Assembly (NCBI GenBank): GCA_028278345.1
Contig: JANQEL010000100.1
Coordinates: forward strand, 1 to 64,000
Length of the DNA: 64,000 nucleotides
Direction: 5' to 3'
DNA from: Myxococcota bacterium
GTDB lineage: Bacteria > Myxococcota_A > UBA9160 > UBA4427
Within the stretch, counting starts at the first letter, position 1, and every line of letters starts with the position of its first letter. This document shows positions 24,935-32,933 of the stretch, one piece after another. The notes beneath the pieces were generated by a model. That model did not search any database and was not told where the DNA came from. It was given only the letters and a program-made list of their open reading frames with translations. A program made the translations under genes and the position numbers.

Positions 24935-26164
24935 ATGCCCACTGCTCTTTCACGCTTCCGCATCTGCGACTTCACCGGTCAGCTCGCCGGCGCTGGGGGC
25001 ACGAAATGGTTGTCGGCTTTCGGGGCCGACGTGATCCGCATCGAGGACCCGGTGCGGCAGGGCACCTGGGACATCCTTCGCTCCATGCCGCCCTTCGTGG
25101 ACGAGCGCCGTGGCGTCGACTTCGGGGGTGGCTTCAACAACCACAACACGGACAAGCGGGGGATCACGCTCAACCTGCGAACCGAGCGCGGCAAGGAACT
25201 CTTGACGCAGCTGATCGAGAAGTCCGACGCGGTGACCGAGAACTTCGCCTACGGCGTACTCGAAAAGTGGGGCTTCGGGTACGAGCGGCTCAAGGAGATC
25301 AAGCCCGACATCATCTATGTGAGCAACTGCGGCTTCGGTCACACGGGCCCATACAAGGAGTACAAGACCTGGGGACCGATCGTGCAGGCCATGTGCGGCT
25401 TGACCTTCTCCTCCGGGCTGCCCGACAAGGAGCCGGCCGGCTGGGGCTACTCCTACATGGACCACACCGGCGGCTACTACATGGCGATGGCGATCCTGCT
25501 GGCGCTCATCCATCGGGAGAAGACCGGCGAGGGGCAGTGGGTCGACATGGCGTGCACCGAGGCCGGCGCCAGCCTGAACGGTCCGCACCTGCTCGACTTC
25601 ACGGTCAACGGCCAGCCGCTGCGCCGTGACGCTTCGCCGAACAGCAACCGCAGCGAAAACCCGCTGATGGCACCGCACGGCATCTTCGCATGTGCGGGCG
25701 ACGATGAGTGGGTGGGCCTTGCCTGCCGGGGCGACGACGACTGGCGCGCACTCGCCGGAGTGATCGGCGGCGGCCTCGAGAGCAACACGGATTACTCCAC
25801 CACGGCCGGGCGCGTCGCTTCCCAGGATGCCCTCGAAGCGGCAATCATGAGCTGGACATCGACGCGGAACAAGTTCGATGTGCAGCGCACCCTGATCGCT
25901 GCGGGCGTACCCGCCGCCGCCGTCCAGAAGCCGCAGGAACGCGTCGATCAGGATCCGGACACCCAGGGTCTCTGGCCAACGATCAAACATGCAAAGATGG
26001 GCGACGTCCGCGTCGACGGTCTCGGTGTCACGCTCTCGGAGACGCCGTGGAAGATGTCCCGCGGCGGTCCCGTTCTCGGCGAGTACAACGACGAAGTCTT
26101 CACTGAGGTGCTCGGGCTCTCCGCCGCGCAAGTCGACGAGCTGCGGGAAGGGGGTGTGATTTGA
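24935..26164 (+). CDS. CaiB/BaiF (class III) CoA-transferase, catalytic-type subunit
   Basis: A 409-aa protein, ATG 24935 behind GGGAGACATCG. Domain order is typical: N-terminal CoA-binding segment with WLSAFGADVIRIEDP, RGITLNLRTERGKELL, the segment YSYMDHTGGYYMAM carrying the catalytic Asp that forms the aspartyl-CoA anhydride, GEGQWVDMACTEAGA, and the late VLGEYNDEVFTEVLGLS tail. It moves CoA between carboxylic acids without ATP. The next gene is a coupled paralog lacking this Asp, so the pair probably forms a heteromer as in BbsEF-like enzymes. Likely substrates are acids produced by the surrounding oxidation genes. Confidence 0.93.
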   Translation: MPTALSRFRICDFTGQLAGAGGTKWLSAFGADVIRIEDPVRQGTWDILRSMPPFVDERRGVDFGGGFNNHNTDKRGITLNLRTERGKELLTQLIEKSDAVTENFAYGVLEKWGFGYERLKEIKPDIIYVSNCGFGHTGPYKEYKTWGPIVQAMCGLTFSSGLPDKEPAGWGYSYMDHTGGYYMAMAILLALIHREKTGEGQWVDMACTEAGASLNGPHLLDFTVNGQPLRRDASPNSNRSENPLMAPHGIFACAGDDEWVGLACRGDDDWRALAGVIGGGLESNTDYSTTAGRVASQDALEAAIMSWTSTRNKFDVQRTLIAAGVPAAAVQKPQERVDQDPDTQGLWPTIKHAKMGDVRVDGLGVTLSETPWKMSRGGPVLGEYNDEVFTEVLGLSAAQVDELREGGVI

Positions 26165-27435
26165 GCGCTGGGGCCCTCGATGGACTGGTGGTCGTGGAAC
26201 TCGCGCACGAGCGCTGCGCCTTCGCGGGCAAGCTGCTGGCCGACATGGGCGCCGATGTCATCGTCGTCGAGCGGCCGGGCGGTTGCCCGACGCGGCGCTA
26301 TGCGCCTTTCGCCGATGGCGATGAGCACCCGGAGAAGAGCCTTCACTGGTGGTACTACAACACCAGCAAACGCGGCGTGACGCTGGAACTCGAGCGTGAG
26401 GGAGGCCGCGGACTCTTCGAACAGCTCGTGGGGAAAGCGGACATCCTGCTCGAGGGTGAGGCACCCGGATCGCTCGCCCGCGTCGGGCTGGACGATACGC
26501 GTCTTCGCGAACTCAAGCCCGACCTGATCCACACATCGATCACGCCGTTTGGCCGCGACAGCGATCGCAGCCACGAACCCAGCACCGATCTCACGATCCT
26601 GGCCGGCGGAGGCCCTGTCTGGAGCTGCGGCTACGACGACCACTCGATCCCGCCGGTGCGCGGCCTCGGCAACCAGGGCGCGGCCATCGGCGCGCACTAC
26701 GCCGTGATGTCCATCCTGACCGCCGTGCTCTATCGCATGGGTAGCGGCGAGGGTCAGCACATCGACGTCAGCCAGCACGCCTGCGCCAATGTCACCACCG
26801 AGATGGCGTCGTATCACTGGCTGGTGCAGCAGGGGACCGTGCAGCGACAGACGGGTCGCCACGCTCTCGAGCAGCCCTCGATGGAGTCGCAGATTCGCTG
26901 CGCAGACGGCCGCTACGTCTGCACCGGCGTCCCTCCGCGCTTCCCGCACGAGTTCGCGCGGCTGCACGCGTGGGTGCGGGAGCTCGGGCTCGAGGAACAG
27001 TTCCCGGAAGCCATCTTCCTGGAGATGGGCGCCCAGAAGGAGTTCATCGATCTCTCCGCCATCGGCACCGACGACGAGGTCACCGCGATCTTCGGCGCCG
27101 GGCGAGAGGCGTTGCTGTTGATCGCCTCGAGCGTGCCGGCCTACGACTTCTTCGTGGGAGCGCAGCAGGCGGGGCTCGCCGTCGGCGTGATCTACTCGCC
27201 GGAAGAGGTCCTCTCGGATCCCCACTTCGTCGAGCGTGGCTTCCCGGTGGAGGTCGAGCACCCCGAGCTGAGTCGCGCCTTCGTCTATCCCGGTGCGCCC
27301 TACAAGTTCGAGAAGAGCCCGTGGCAGATCACCCGGCGTGCGCCGCAGCTCGGCGAGCACAGTGGTGAGGTCTTTGGCGCGCTCGGACTCGACGACGCAG
27401 CGCTCGAAAAGCTGCGAGCGGACGGCAGCGTGTAG
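26161..27435 (+). CDS. CaiB/BaiF CoA-transferase, apparently non-catalytic partner subunit
   Basis: A 424-aa paralog starting at TTG 26161, overlapping the upstream stop (TTGA), so translation is coupled. KLLADMGADVIVVERPGG, RGVTLELEREGGRGLFEQL and GSGEGQHIDVSQHACAN identify the family. At the catalytic position the sequence is GLGNQGAAIGAHYAVM, aligning Ala where the partner has Asp in MDHTGG. Loss of the nucleophile with retention of the fold suggests a structural or acceptor-binding subunit. An alternative is that another Asp or Glu serves, which only a structure model or assay would settle. Confidence 0.88.
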   Translation: MSAGALDGLVVVELAHERCAFAGKLLADMGADVIVVERPGGCPTRRYAPFADGDEHPEKSLHWWYYNTSKRGVTLELEREGGRGLFEQLVGKADILLEGEAPGSLARVGLDDTRLRELKPDLIHTSITPFGRDSDRSHEPSTDLTILAGGGPVWSCGYDDHSIPPVRGLGNQGAAIGAHYAVMSILTAVLYRMGSGEGQHIDVSQHACANVTTEMASYHWLVQQGTVQRQTGRHALEQPSMESQIRCADGRYVCTGVPPRFPHEFARLHAWVRELGLEEQFPEAIFLEMGAQKEFIDLSAIGTDDEVTAIFGAGREALLLIASSVPAYDFFVGAQQAGLAVGVIYSPEEVLSDPHFVERGFPVEVEHPELSRAFVYPGAPYKFEKSPWQITRRAPQLGEHSGEVFGALGLDDAALEKLRADGSV

Positions 27436-27448
27436 GCGGGGAGCACCA

Positions 27449-27577
27449 ATGCGTAGCGGAATCTTCGTTCTTACGGACATCGGCGGCTATACGACGGTTC
27501 TTTCAGACGTCGGGATCGAACACGCCAAGGAGATCGTGGGGCACCTCCTCAACGGGATGTTCGAGGTGGATCCATGA
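27449..27577 (+). pseudogene. N-terminal fragment of a DUF2652/cyclase-like protein
   Basis: ATG 27449 opens a 42-codon frame, MRSGIFVLTDIGGYTTVLS then IEHAKEIVGHLLNGMF, which matches the first strand-helix of the DUF2652 family (nucleotide-cyclase-like fold, D-I-x-G-Y-T). It then runs into EVDP and a stop overlapping the start of the methyltransferase gene. The rest of the domain is absent. It looks like a deletion scar that left a short leader peptide coupled to the next gene. Confidence 0.55.
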
Positions 27578-28236
27578 AGGCAGACTTCTGGCACGAACGT
27601 TGGGAAGAGAACCAACTGGGGTTTCATCAGGAGGAGGTGAACGGCAACCTGGTGAAGCACTGGGATGCGCTCGACGCCCCGAAGGATTCGCCCGCCTTCG
27701 TTCCGCTCTGTGGCAAGAGCCTGGACATGGCCTGGCTGCTCGAGCGCGGTCATCCGGTGATCGGCGTCGAGCTCTCTCCGATCGCGTGCCGGGACTACTT
27801 CGCAGGCCAGAGCCTCGAGCCCACGCGCACGCCCCACGGCGCGCTCGAAACCTGGAGCGCGCCCGGGTACACGCTTCACTGCGGTGATTTCTTCGCCCTC
27901 GAGCCGAGCGATCTCGAAGGCGTCCGCGGTGCCTTCGACCGGGGCTCCCTCGTCGCGTTGCCGCCGGAGATGCGTTCTCGCTACGCGGAGCACCTCGGTC
28001 GCATCCTGCCGGGCGGCGCGAAGGTGCTCCTGCTGACCGTCATTTACGACCAGAACGAAATGAACGGACCGCCCCACTCCGTTCCCGCCGAAGAGGTCGA
28101 ATCCCTCTTTGGCGCGGCGTTTCGAACCGAGCAACTCGCCGTGAACGGCCCCGGCGAGCCGCCCCCGCCCTTTCAGGCGCGGGGAATGAAATCGATCTCG
28201 GAAGGGATCTGGCTACTCGAGCGCAACCCGGCCTAG
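27574..28236 (+). CDS. Thiopurine S-methyltransferase (TPMT) family protein
   Basis: A 220-aa SAM-dependent methyltransferase. FWHERWEENQLGFH at the N-terminus and FVPLCGKSLDMAWLLERGHPVIGVELSP (SAM site) are the TPMT signature, followed by DRGSLVALPPEMRSRY and LLLTVIYDQ. Bacterial TPMTs methylate metalloids such as selenite or tellurite, or thiols; which one applies here is unknown. ATG 27574 overlaps the stop of the short upstream remnant (ATGA). The gene lies between CoA-transferase genes and an LLM oxidoreductase without obvious pathway link. Confidence 0.93.
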   Translation: MKADFWHERWEENQLGFHQEEVNGNLVKHWDALDAPKDSPAFVPLCGKSLDMAWLLERGHPVIGVELSPIACRDYFAGQSLEPTRTPHGALETWSAPGYTLHCGDFFALEPSDLEGVRGAFDRGSLVALPPEMRSRYAEHLGRILPGGAKVLLLTVIYDQNEMNGPPHSVPAEEVESLFGAAFRTEQLAVNGPGEPPPPFQARGMKSISEGIWLLERNPA

Positions 28237-28291
28237 CGGCGGCCGCCGATTCCCCAAGACGCCCCAGGAACCCTCGAGAAAGGTCGATCCC

Positions 28292-29368
28292 ATGAAGGTT
28301 GGCGTTTGCGTTCCCTCGCACATCAGTGACATCGGCTACGTCGTTCGCGCCGAAGCGTTGGGCTATTCGCACGCCTGGTTCGCCGACAGCCAGATGATCT
28401 GGTCCGATTGCTACGCAACGCTTGCGTTGGCCGCCAAGGCGACCCAGACGATTCAGCTCGGCACCGGGGTAGCCGTTTCGGGGACGCGCCCGCCAGCGGT
28501 GACCGCTGCGGCCATTGCGACGATCAATGCGATCGCGCCTGGACGCACCTTCCTCGGCATCGGCTCCGGAAATACGGCGATGCGCATCATGGGCTCGCCG
28601 CCTCATCGCATCGCGGAGTTCGGTCGCTATCTCGCGAGCCTCCGGCCGCTGCTCCGCGGAGACGAGGCCTTCATCGAGGTCGACGGTGAGCCATGCCCGA
28701 TCGTGCACGGCATGCCGGATATGGGTTTCGTCAACTTCGACGATCCGATCCCGCTCTACGTGAGTGGCTTCGGTCCGCGCTCACTCGGGTTGGCAGGCCA
28801 GTACGGCGATGGCGCGATTCTCTCCATGCCGCCGCACCCCAAGATCTTGACGCGCATGCGCGCGGACGTGGAAGCGGGCGCGAAAAAAGCGGGAAGGGCC
28901 CTCGATATGTCGGGGTTTCCCTTTTCGGCACTCACGACCATTTCGATCCTCGATGAGGGCGAAGATCTCGATCACCCGCGCATCCGCAACGAATGCGGCG
29001 CCATGGCCATGGCGACAGTCCACTTCGCCTACGACCAGTGGCGACAACTCGGGCAAGCGCCGCCGACCTTTCTCGAGCAGATCTGGGATGAGTACTGCGC
29101 GATGCTGGCTGACGTCCCCGACGATCGACTACACCAACGTATCCACACCGGCCACAACCTCTGGGTGCACCCGGAGGAGGAGCGCTTCGTGACGGCCGAA
29201 ACCATCGATACCACCTGTGTCGTCGGTTTGCGCGATGAAGTCATTGCGCGCCTGCACGCGTTCGAAGAGGCGGGCTTGGATCAGGTCTTCATTCTTCCGG
29301 CCTGGGAGCCCCGTTTCGAGGTGCTCGAACGCGTCGGCCGAGAGCTGATTCCCGAACTCTCGAGCTGA
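28292..29368 (+). CDS. LLM-class F420-dependent oxidoreductase
   Basis: A 358-aa LLM-fold protein, ATG 28292 behind GAGAAAGG. It begins MKVGVCVPSHISDIGYVVRA and has YSHAWFADSQMIWSD, IQLGTGVAVSGTRPP, the cofactor loop GRTFLGIGSGNTAMRIMG, and PLYVSGFGPRSLGLAGQYGDG, resembling methylene-H4MPT reductase-like F420 enzymes. Reaction is unknown. It is the fourth LLM gene of the window and sits at the left border of the accessory region, just before a repeat copy and a broken gene. Confidence 0.9.
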   Translation: MKVGVCVPSHISDIGYVVRAEALGYSHAWFADSQMIWSDCYATLALAAKATQTIQLGTGVAVSGTRPPAVTAAAIATINAIAPGRTFLGIGSGNTAMRIMGSPPHRIAEFGRYLASLRPLLRGDEAFIEVDGEPCPIVHGMPDMGFVNFDDPIPLYVSGFGPRSLGLAGQYGDGAILSMPPHPKILTRMRADVEAGAKKAGRALDMSGFPFSALTTISILDEGEDLDHPRIRNECGAMAMATVHFAYDQWRQLGQAPPTFLEQIWDEYCAMLADVPDDRLHQRIHTGHNLWVHPEEERFVTAETIDTTCVVGLRDEVIARLHAFEEAGLDQVFILPAWEPRFEVLERVGRELIPELSS

Positions 29369-29504
29369 GACCCAGGCCGGAGCGCCGCGCGGCTTGTACG
29401 CGTCGACTCGATCTCGCGCTCCGCGCTCGGAACGTCTCGCCCGGATGGACGCTTCCTGCAGGACTTCGCCGGCATCGCCGGCAGCCGGATTCCCTGCAAC
29501 GCAA

Positions 29505-29586
29505 GACTGAATGGCGGTGGGTGGAGTCTGGGGCGAACTGGTCTCTGAGGGCGATTCCCTGATCCATAGGGAAAGTACAGGGAAGT
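29505..29586 (+). repeat. Dispersed repeat, copy 1
   Basis: An 82-bp segment beginning GACTGAATGGCGGTGGGTGG. By hand it differs from the copy at 52789 at about nine positions, and its first 27 bases match the copy at 37507 with two differences. It contains an internal dyad TTCCCTG ... CAGGGAA (29555-29561 and 29578-29584). All three copies have the same orientation. It abuts the broken end of a pseudogene, suggesting an insertion or recombination point. Confidence 0.8.
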
Positions 29587-29599
29587 GCTCCTATTCCTG

Positions 29600-30095
29600 A
29601 CCGCCTGACCAGGACCCGGTGGACCGTGGCGCTGAAGTTGGACGTCTCCATGTTCGTGCCGCCACCCGGACAAAGCAGCATGCGACCGTCGGAGTGGAAA
29701 TCGTTGCGCTTGGCGTGGCCGCCGAAGTCATCGTGGTTGTCTAGGGTCAGGATCCTCTTTGTCGGCGCCGGCGCGCTCCCGAAACAGATGAGCGGCAGCC
29801 AGATCACTGAGGCCGACGACGACGATCACCAGGTCGTAGTGTTCGTCGAGCGTGGCGTACTCGGTGGGCTTCTGTCCCTGCCAGGCCATGGCGTGGGCGA
29901 CTTCGTAGGCAACGTCATGAGTGCTGCGCATCCCCGTGAGCGCGGGGGGATAGATGCCCTTTGAACGTGTCACCGAGCGGGGTCTTTGGCTTCCTGCGCG
30001 AAGAGTTCTGCTGGCGAGAGCGTCGAGCCCGCCGCCACGACAATTGCGGCTCCGTTCAGAGAGTCTCTGCGCGTGATCGACGACGGTTCTGGCAT
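29600..30095 (-). pseudogene. Decayed spermidine-dehydrogenase-like FAD oxidoreductase
   Basis: Reading leftward from ATG 30095, three frames in succession give a recognisable protein: a Tat signal with SSITRRDSLNGAAIVVAAG; after a TGA and frame change KGIYPPALTGMRSTHD with VAYEVAHAM and YDLVIVVVG; after another shift KRILTLDNHDDFGGHAKRN and GGGTNMETSNFSATVH. Order and motifs match Tat-exported NAD(P)/FAD amine-oxidase proteins annotated as spermidine dehydrogenase-like. The dinucleotide glycines are partly lost (VVGLSD). It is cut off next to repeat copy 1. The remainder of 29369-30164 shows no other gene. Confidence 0.7.
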
Positions 30096-30164
30096 ATGGG
30101 GGATTCACCGGGGTTGCATGCGTATCGAGAGGAACTGGAAGAAGCGCCCAGCGGCTGAGAACGG

Positions 30165-32933
30165 TCACTCTCGCGCGGCGCGTGCGTAGATTAGTGACAC
30201 CAGAATACCGAGGTGGAAAACGCCGACGAGGACGCCTAGATACACGAGTGCCGCGTCCGAATGTTGCAGCGCGACAGCCCACTGCTTCATGTCCTCGTAC
30301 CCTGGTGGAAGATTGAACGTCGCAATCACCGTGAACGCCCGCTCGAACGCGTTTTCGAGATCGTGGCCGATGTACTTGAAAGCCGCGGTGAATAGGGCCA
30401 GCCAAACGACCAACGCCAGAACTGCACGTCGCACCGAAACGAGCAACATGTCGGTGTACCGCGCAAGCGGAAGCACCAGTCGGGCGCCTATCCAATTGCG
30501 CCTCAATGCCTTCAGCCTCAGCAGCTCACCGTGAATCTGCCGCAAGCGGATGTGACACATCTGCGATTCGTCGTACTCGTTGAACTCGTTGAAGATCTTT
30601 TGGATCGCTCGCAGGACGAACGCTTCGCCGTTGAGCGCGAAGCTCCTCTGCCTCTTCATGTGCAGCTTTTTCGAAATATCCGCGATGTCGTCGCGGATCT
30701 CCTTGAGACGATCTCTGAGCGCGACGTGGTACTCGACGCCTGCGAATTGACATTCGGCCTTGACTTCACACTTATGGAATTCGGCTAGCGCCTCCAGGGA
30801 TTTCGTCGGCACGCGACCGCCGAGCAGCTCCATTGAATCGCGCGCCAGCACCGCCCCGCGGACCAAATCATCGGTCCGATCAGATTGGAAAAGAATCTTC
30901 GCGCGCTCAACCAGGCTGCGCGATACGAGCAGGAGAACGCCCGGCGCGCTGTGACCTCCTGCGGAGAGGTCGAGAGGCGCGGCTGACGGCGGCCAGATAT
31001 AGCCCCGGGCGAGGCCGTTTCGCTGACCCTTTTCGGTCCGCTTCGGATCCCGCATGCCGAGCTTGTTCCACAGGTCGAACATCCCACCGTAGGGCTTCAG
31101 CACGGTGCGCTGCCCCGACGGAATGGGCTTCCAGGTGCCATTGATGTACGCGGTATTCAACTCCGCAACTTCACTGAACTCACTGGTATCGAAACCAACG
31201 GTGACAACGTGCCGTCGCGCAAACACATTGTGATTCCGTTTCAGCACCTTGTCGCGATCACTGAAGAGTTTCAGTCCGCGCTTGTCCGCTGGTTGGTCTG
31301 GGAAGCTGAGGAATACATCTTCGATCGTCAACTCGGGTGTGAAGCCATTGGTCCCGTCGGGCGCAGGCGTGTCCAAGAGCTCTTCCGCTTCGGCCCAGCG
31401 AAGAATCGCGAGATTTCGAAACCCGAAGCGGTACGCAGTGAGACCGTGCAGTAGGCAGTAGTCTCGCTCGTCGTCAATCGAAACCGATAGCGCTTGACGC
31501 AAGGGCAAGTACAAACATCCGACAACGGATGTGCGAATTGCGGCACGCACCGCGTCTCGCAGACCACTGGCATCGAAGAGCACCGAGCCGGTCGAAAGCG
31601 CGTCTTGATCTTCGTGGTGAATCTCGGTGTGGAATGTCGACTTTCCGAAAGCGTCGCCGAAGAACTTCCACTGGATTTCTGGAAAGGCGAGGATGAGCAT
31701 CGCGAGAAGGGAGCCGGGGACGTTCGTGTCGACGCAGTTCAGTTCTGCGGCGTACTTCCAGTTTACGAACACCTGAGGCGGAGACCCACAAGTTGGCGAT
31801 TGCTGCGTCCACGACTCGACGAACCGCGACAGCGACTTTTCGACCCACTCGAACTCTTCGGCGGAAGAGTCTTCCGGGCATCGGATGAGCAGCGCATTTC
31901 GTGGGAGATTCGCCGGGAGCTCGGTGTCATCGCCAAAAATCAAGACCGAGGGCAAAGGCGGGGTGACTTCTTGCAGTTCAAGCTCGCCAGCGCGATCGTC
32001 GATCGCGGCATCGGCCTCATTGTTCTCCGACTCGAGCTCAGCCAAATACTGATCGAGTTCCTCGCTCATTTTGAGGAACTTGGGTCGATTCACCAGGAGG
32101 TGCTGCAGAACCTCGTCGGCGAGCTCTTCGAGCCAGCGGATCGCTTCACTGTGGCTCTCGGGTGTGCGGTTGACTCTATGCGCCCACGATTCCGTATAGT
32201 CGCGCAACTTGGAGATCGACGTCGGAGGATCAGCGCAAAGTTCGCCATCGAAATAGAGAAGCGACGCGGAGCTGTCCTTTAGAATGCGAGACGAGCGGGC
32301 TTCGTCCAGCGCGACTTTGAGGACCTTTCGGTCGTCCTTCTCATGAAGCGCAGGAAGCATGCAATCGAGAACGGCGCACCCGGGTTGCAGGTGTAGGTAG
32401 TAGGACTTGGCGTGGGCCCAAGAAGTCTCGAGAAGCTCGAGGACAATGCGCTGCTTCGAACGCCAATCTCCTCTCAGGATCTCCCGAACCGAGCGCCCGT
32501 CGGGCGTAGGCCTCCCGCGAATCAGATCGGTCCAACTCCCCACTTCGTTCTTCGAGTAGGGGAGAGTTGGGTGCTCGAGGCCAGCCACCGCGGTTCGCGA
32601 GCGCGTCTCAATGACCGCCCAAGTAAAGCGATCGAGGTCGCGATTGCCGAAGTGCTGGAGAACCCGAACTTCGCGCCCCTGTTCCGCCATTTTGAGCCAA
32701 AGGTGGATTTCATGGCGACGCTGGGGCGAGACGGGAAGCTTCGGATTCACGATCACCAGCCACGTATCGGGACTCGCTCCCTGAAGGTTTCTTACGGCCT
32801 CGGAAGAGAGGTCTTCGTGGTCGCGCGAGCGATAGACGCGGATGTTCTGCCCCACGTTCCAATCGCTCTCGACACGGTCGCCGTCTCCGGCCCGCGGAAA
32901 GACGCACCAGAGCACACCAGCTGCTTCAGCCAT
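30165..32933 (-). CDS. Large protein with C-terminal two-helix channel-like membrane domain (candidate effector)
   Basis: A 922-aa protein I cannot assign to a named family. The first 800 residues are soluble, with a possible alpha/beta unit around PSVLIFGDDTELPANLP (328-344) and a charged linker rich in Glu near 290-322. Residues 735-815 are strongly helical. Hydrophobic helices at about 836-853 and 894-916 flank FERAFTVIATFNLPPGYED, a layout like two-helix ion-channel (Ion_trans_2) modules but without a TVGYG filter; the last helix ends LIYARAARE. ATG 32933 lies within the end of the upstream kinase-like gene (8-base overlap), so the two are made together. A membrane-acting output controlled by the upstream protein is inferred from order and topology. 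Confidence 0.75.
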   Translation of the reverse strand: MAEAAGVLWCVFPRAGDGDRVESDWNVGQNIRVYRSRDHEDLSSEAVRNLQGASPDTWLVIVNPKLPVSPQRRHEIHLWLKMAEQGREVRVLQHFGNRDLDRFTWAVIETRSRTAVAGLEHPTLPYSKNEVGSWTDLIRGRPTPDGRSVREILRGDWRSKQRIVLELLETSWAHAKSYYLHLQPGCAVLDCMLPALHEKDDRKVLKVALDEARSSRILKDSSASLLYFDGELCADPPTSISKLRDYTESWAHRVNRTPESHSEAIRWLEELADEVLQHLLVNRPKFLKMSEELDQYLAELESENNEADAAIDDRAGELELQEVTPPLPSVLIFGDDTELPANLPRNALLIRCPEDSSAEEFEWVEKSLSRFVESWTQQSPTCGSPPQVFVNWKYAAELNCVDTNVPGSLLAMLILAFPEIQWKFFGDAFGKSTFHTEIHHEDQDALSTGSVLFDASGLRDAVRAAIRTSVVGCLYLPLRQALSVSIDDERDYCLLHGLTAYRFGFRNLAILRWAEAEELLDTPAPDGTNGFTPELTIEDVFLSFPDQPADKRGLKLFSDRDKVLKRNHNVFARRHVVTVGFDTSEFSEVAELNTAYINGTWKPIPSGQRTVLKPYGGMFDLWNKLGMRDPKRTEKGQRNGLARGYIWPPSAAPLDLSAGGHSAPGVLLLVSRSLVERAKILFQSDRTDDLVRGAVLARDSMELLGGRVPTKSLEALAEFHKCEVKAECQFAGVEYHVALRDRLKEIRDDIADISKKLHMKRQRSFALNGEAFVLRAIQKIFNEFNEYDESQMCHIRLRQIHGELLRLKALRRNWIGARLVLPLARYTDMLLVSVRRAVLALVVWLALFTAAFKYIGHDLENAFERAFTVIATFNLPPGYEDMKQWAVALQHSDAALVYLGVLVGVFHLGILVSLIYARAARE

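Noticed and set aside
25948-27480. Leftward open frame of about 510 codons opposite the CoA-transferases
   Set aside because: It fully overlaps two well-supported CaiB/BaiF genes and has low-complexity composition with no family motif.
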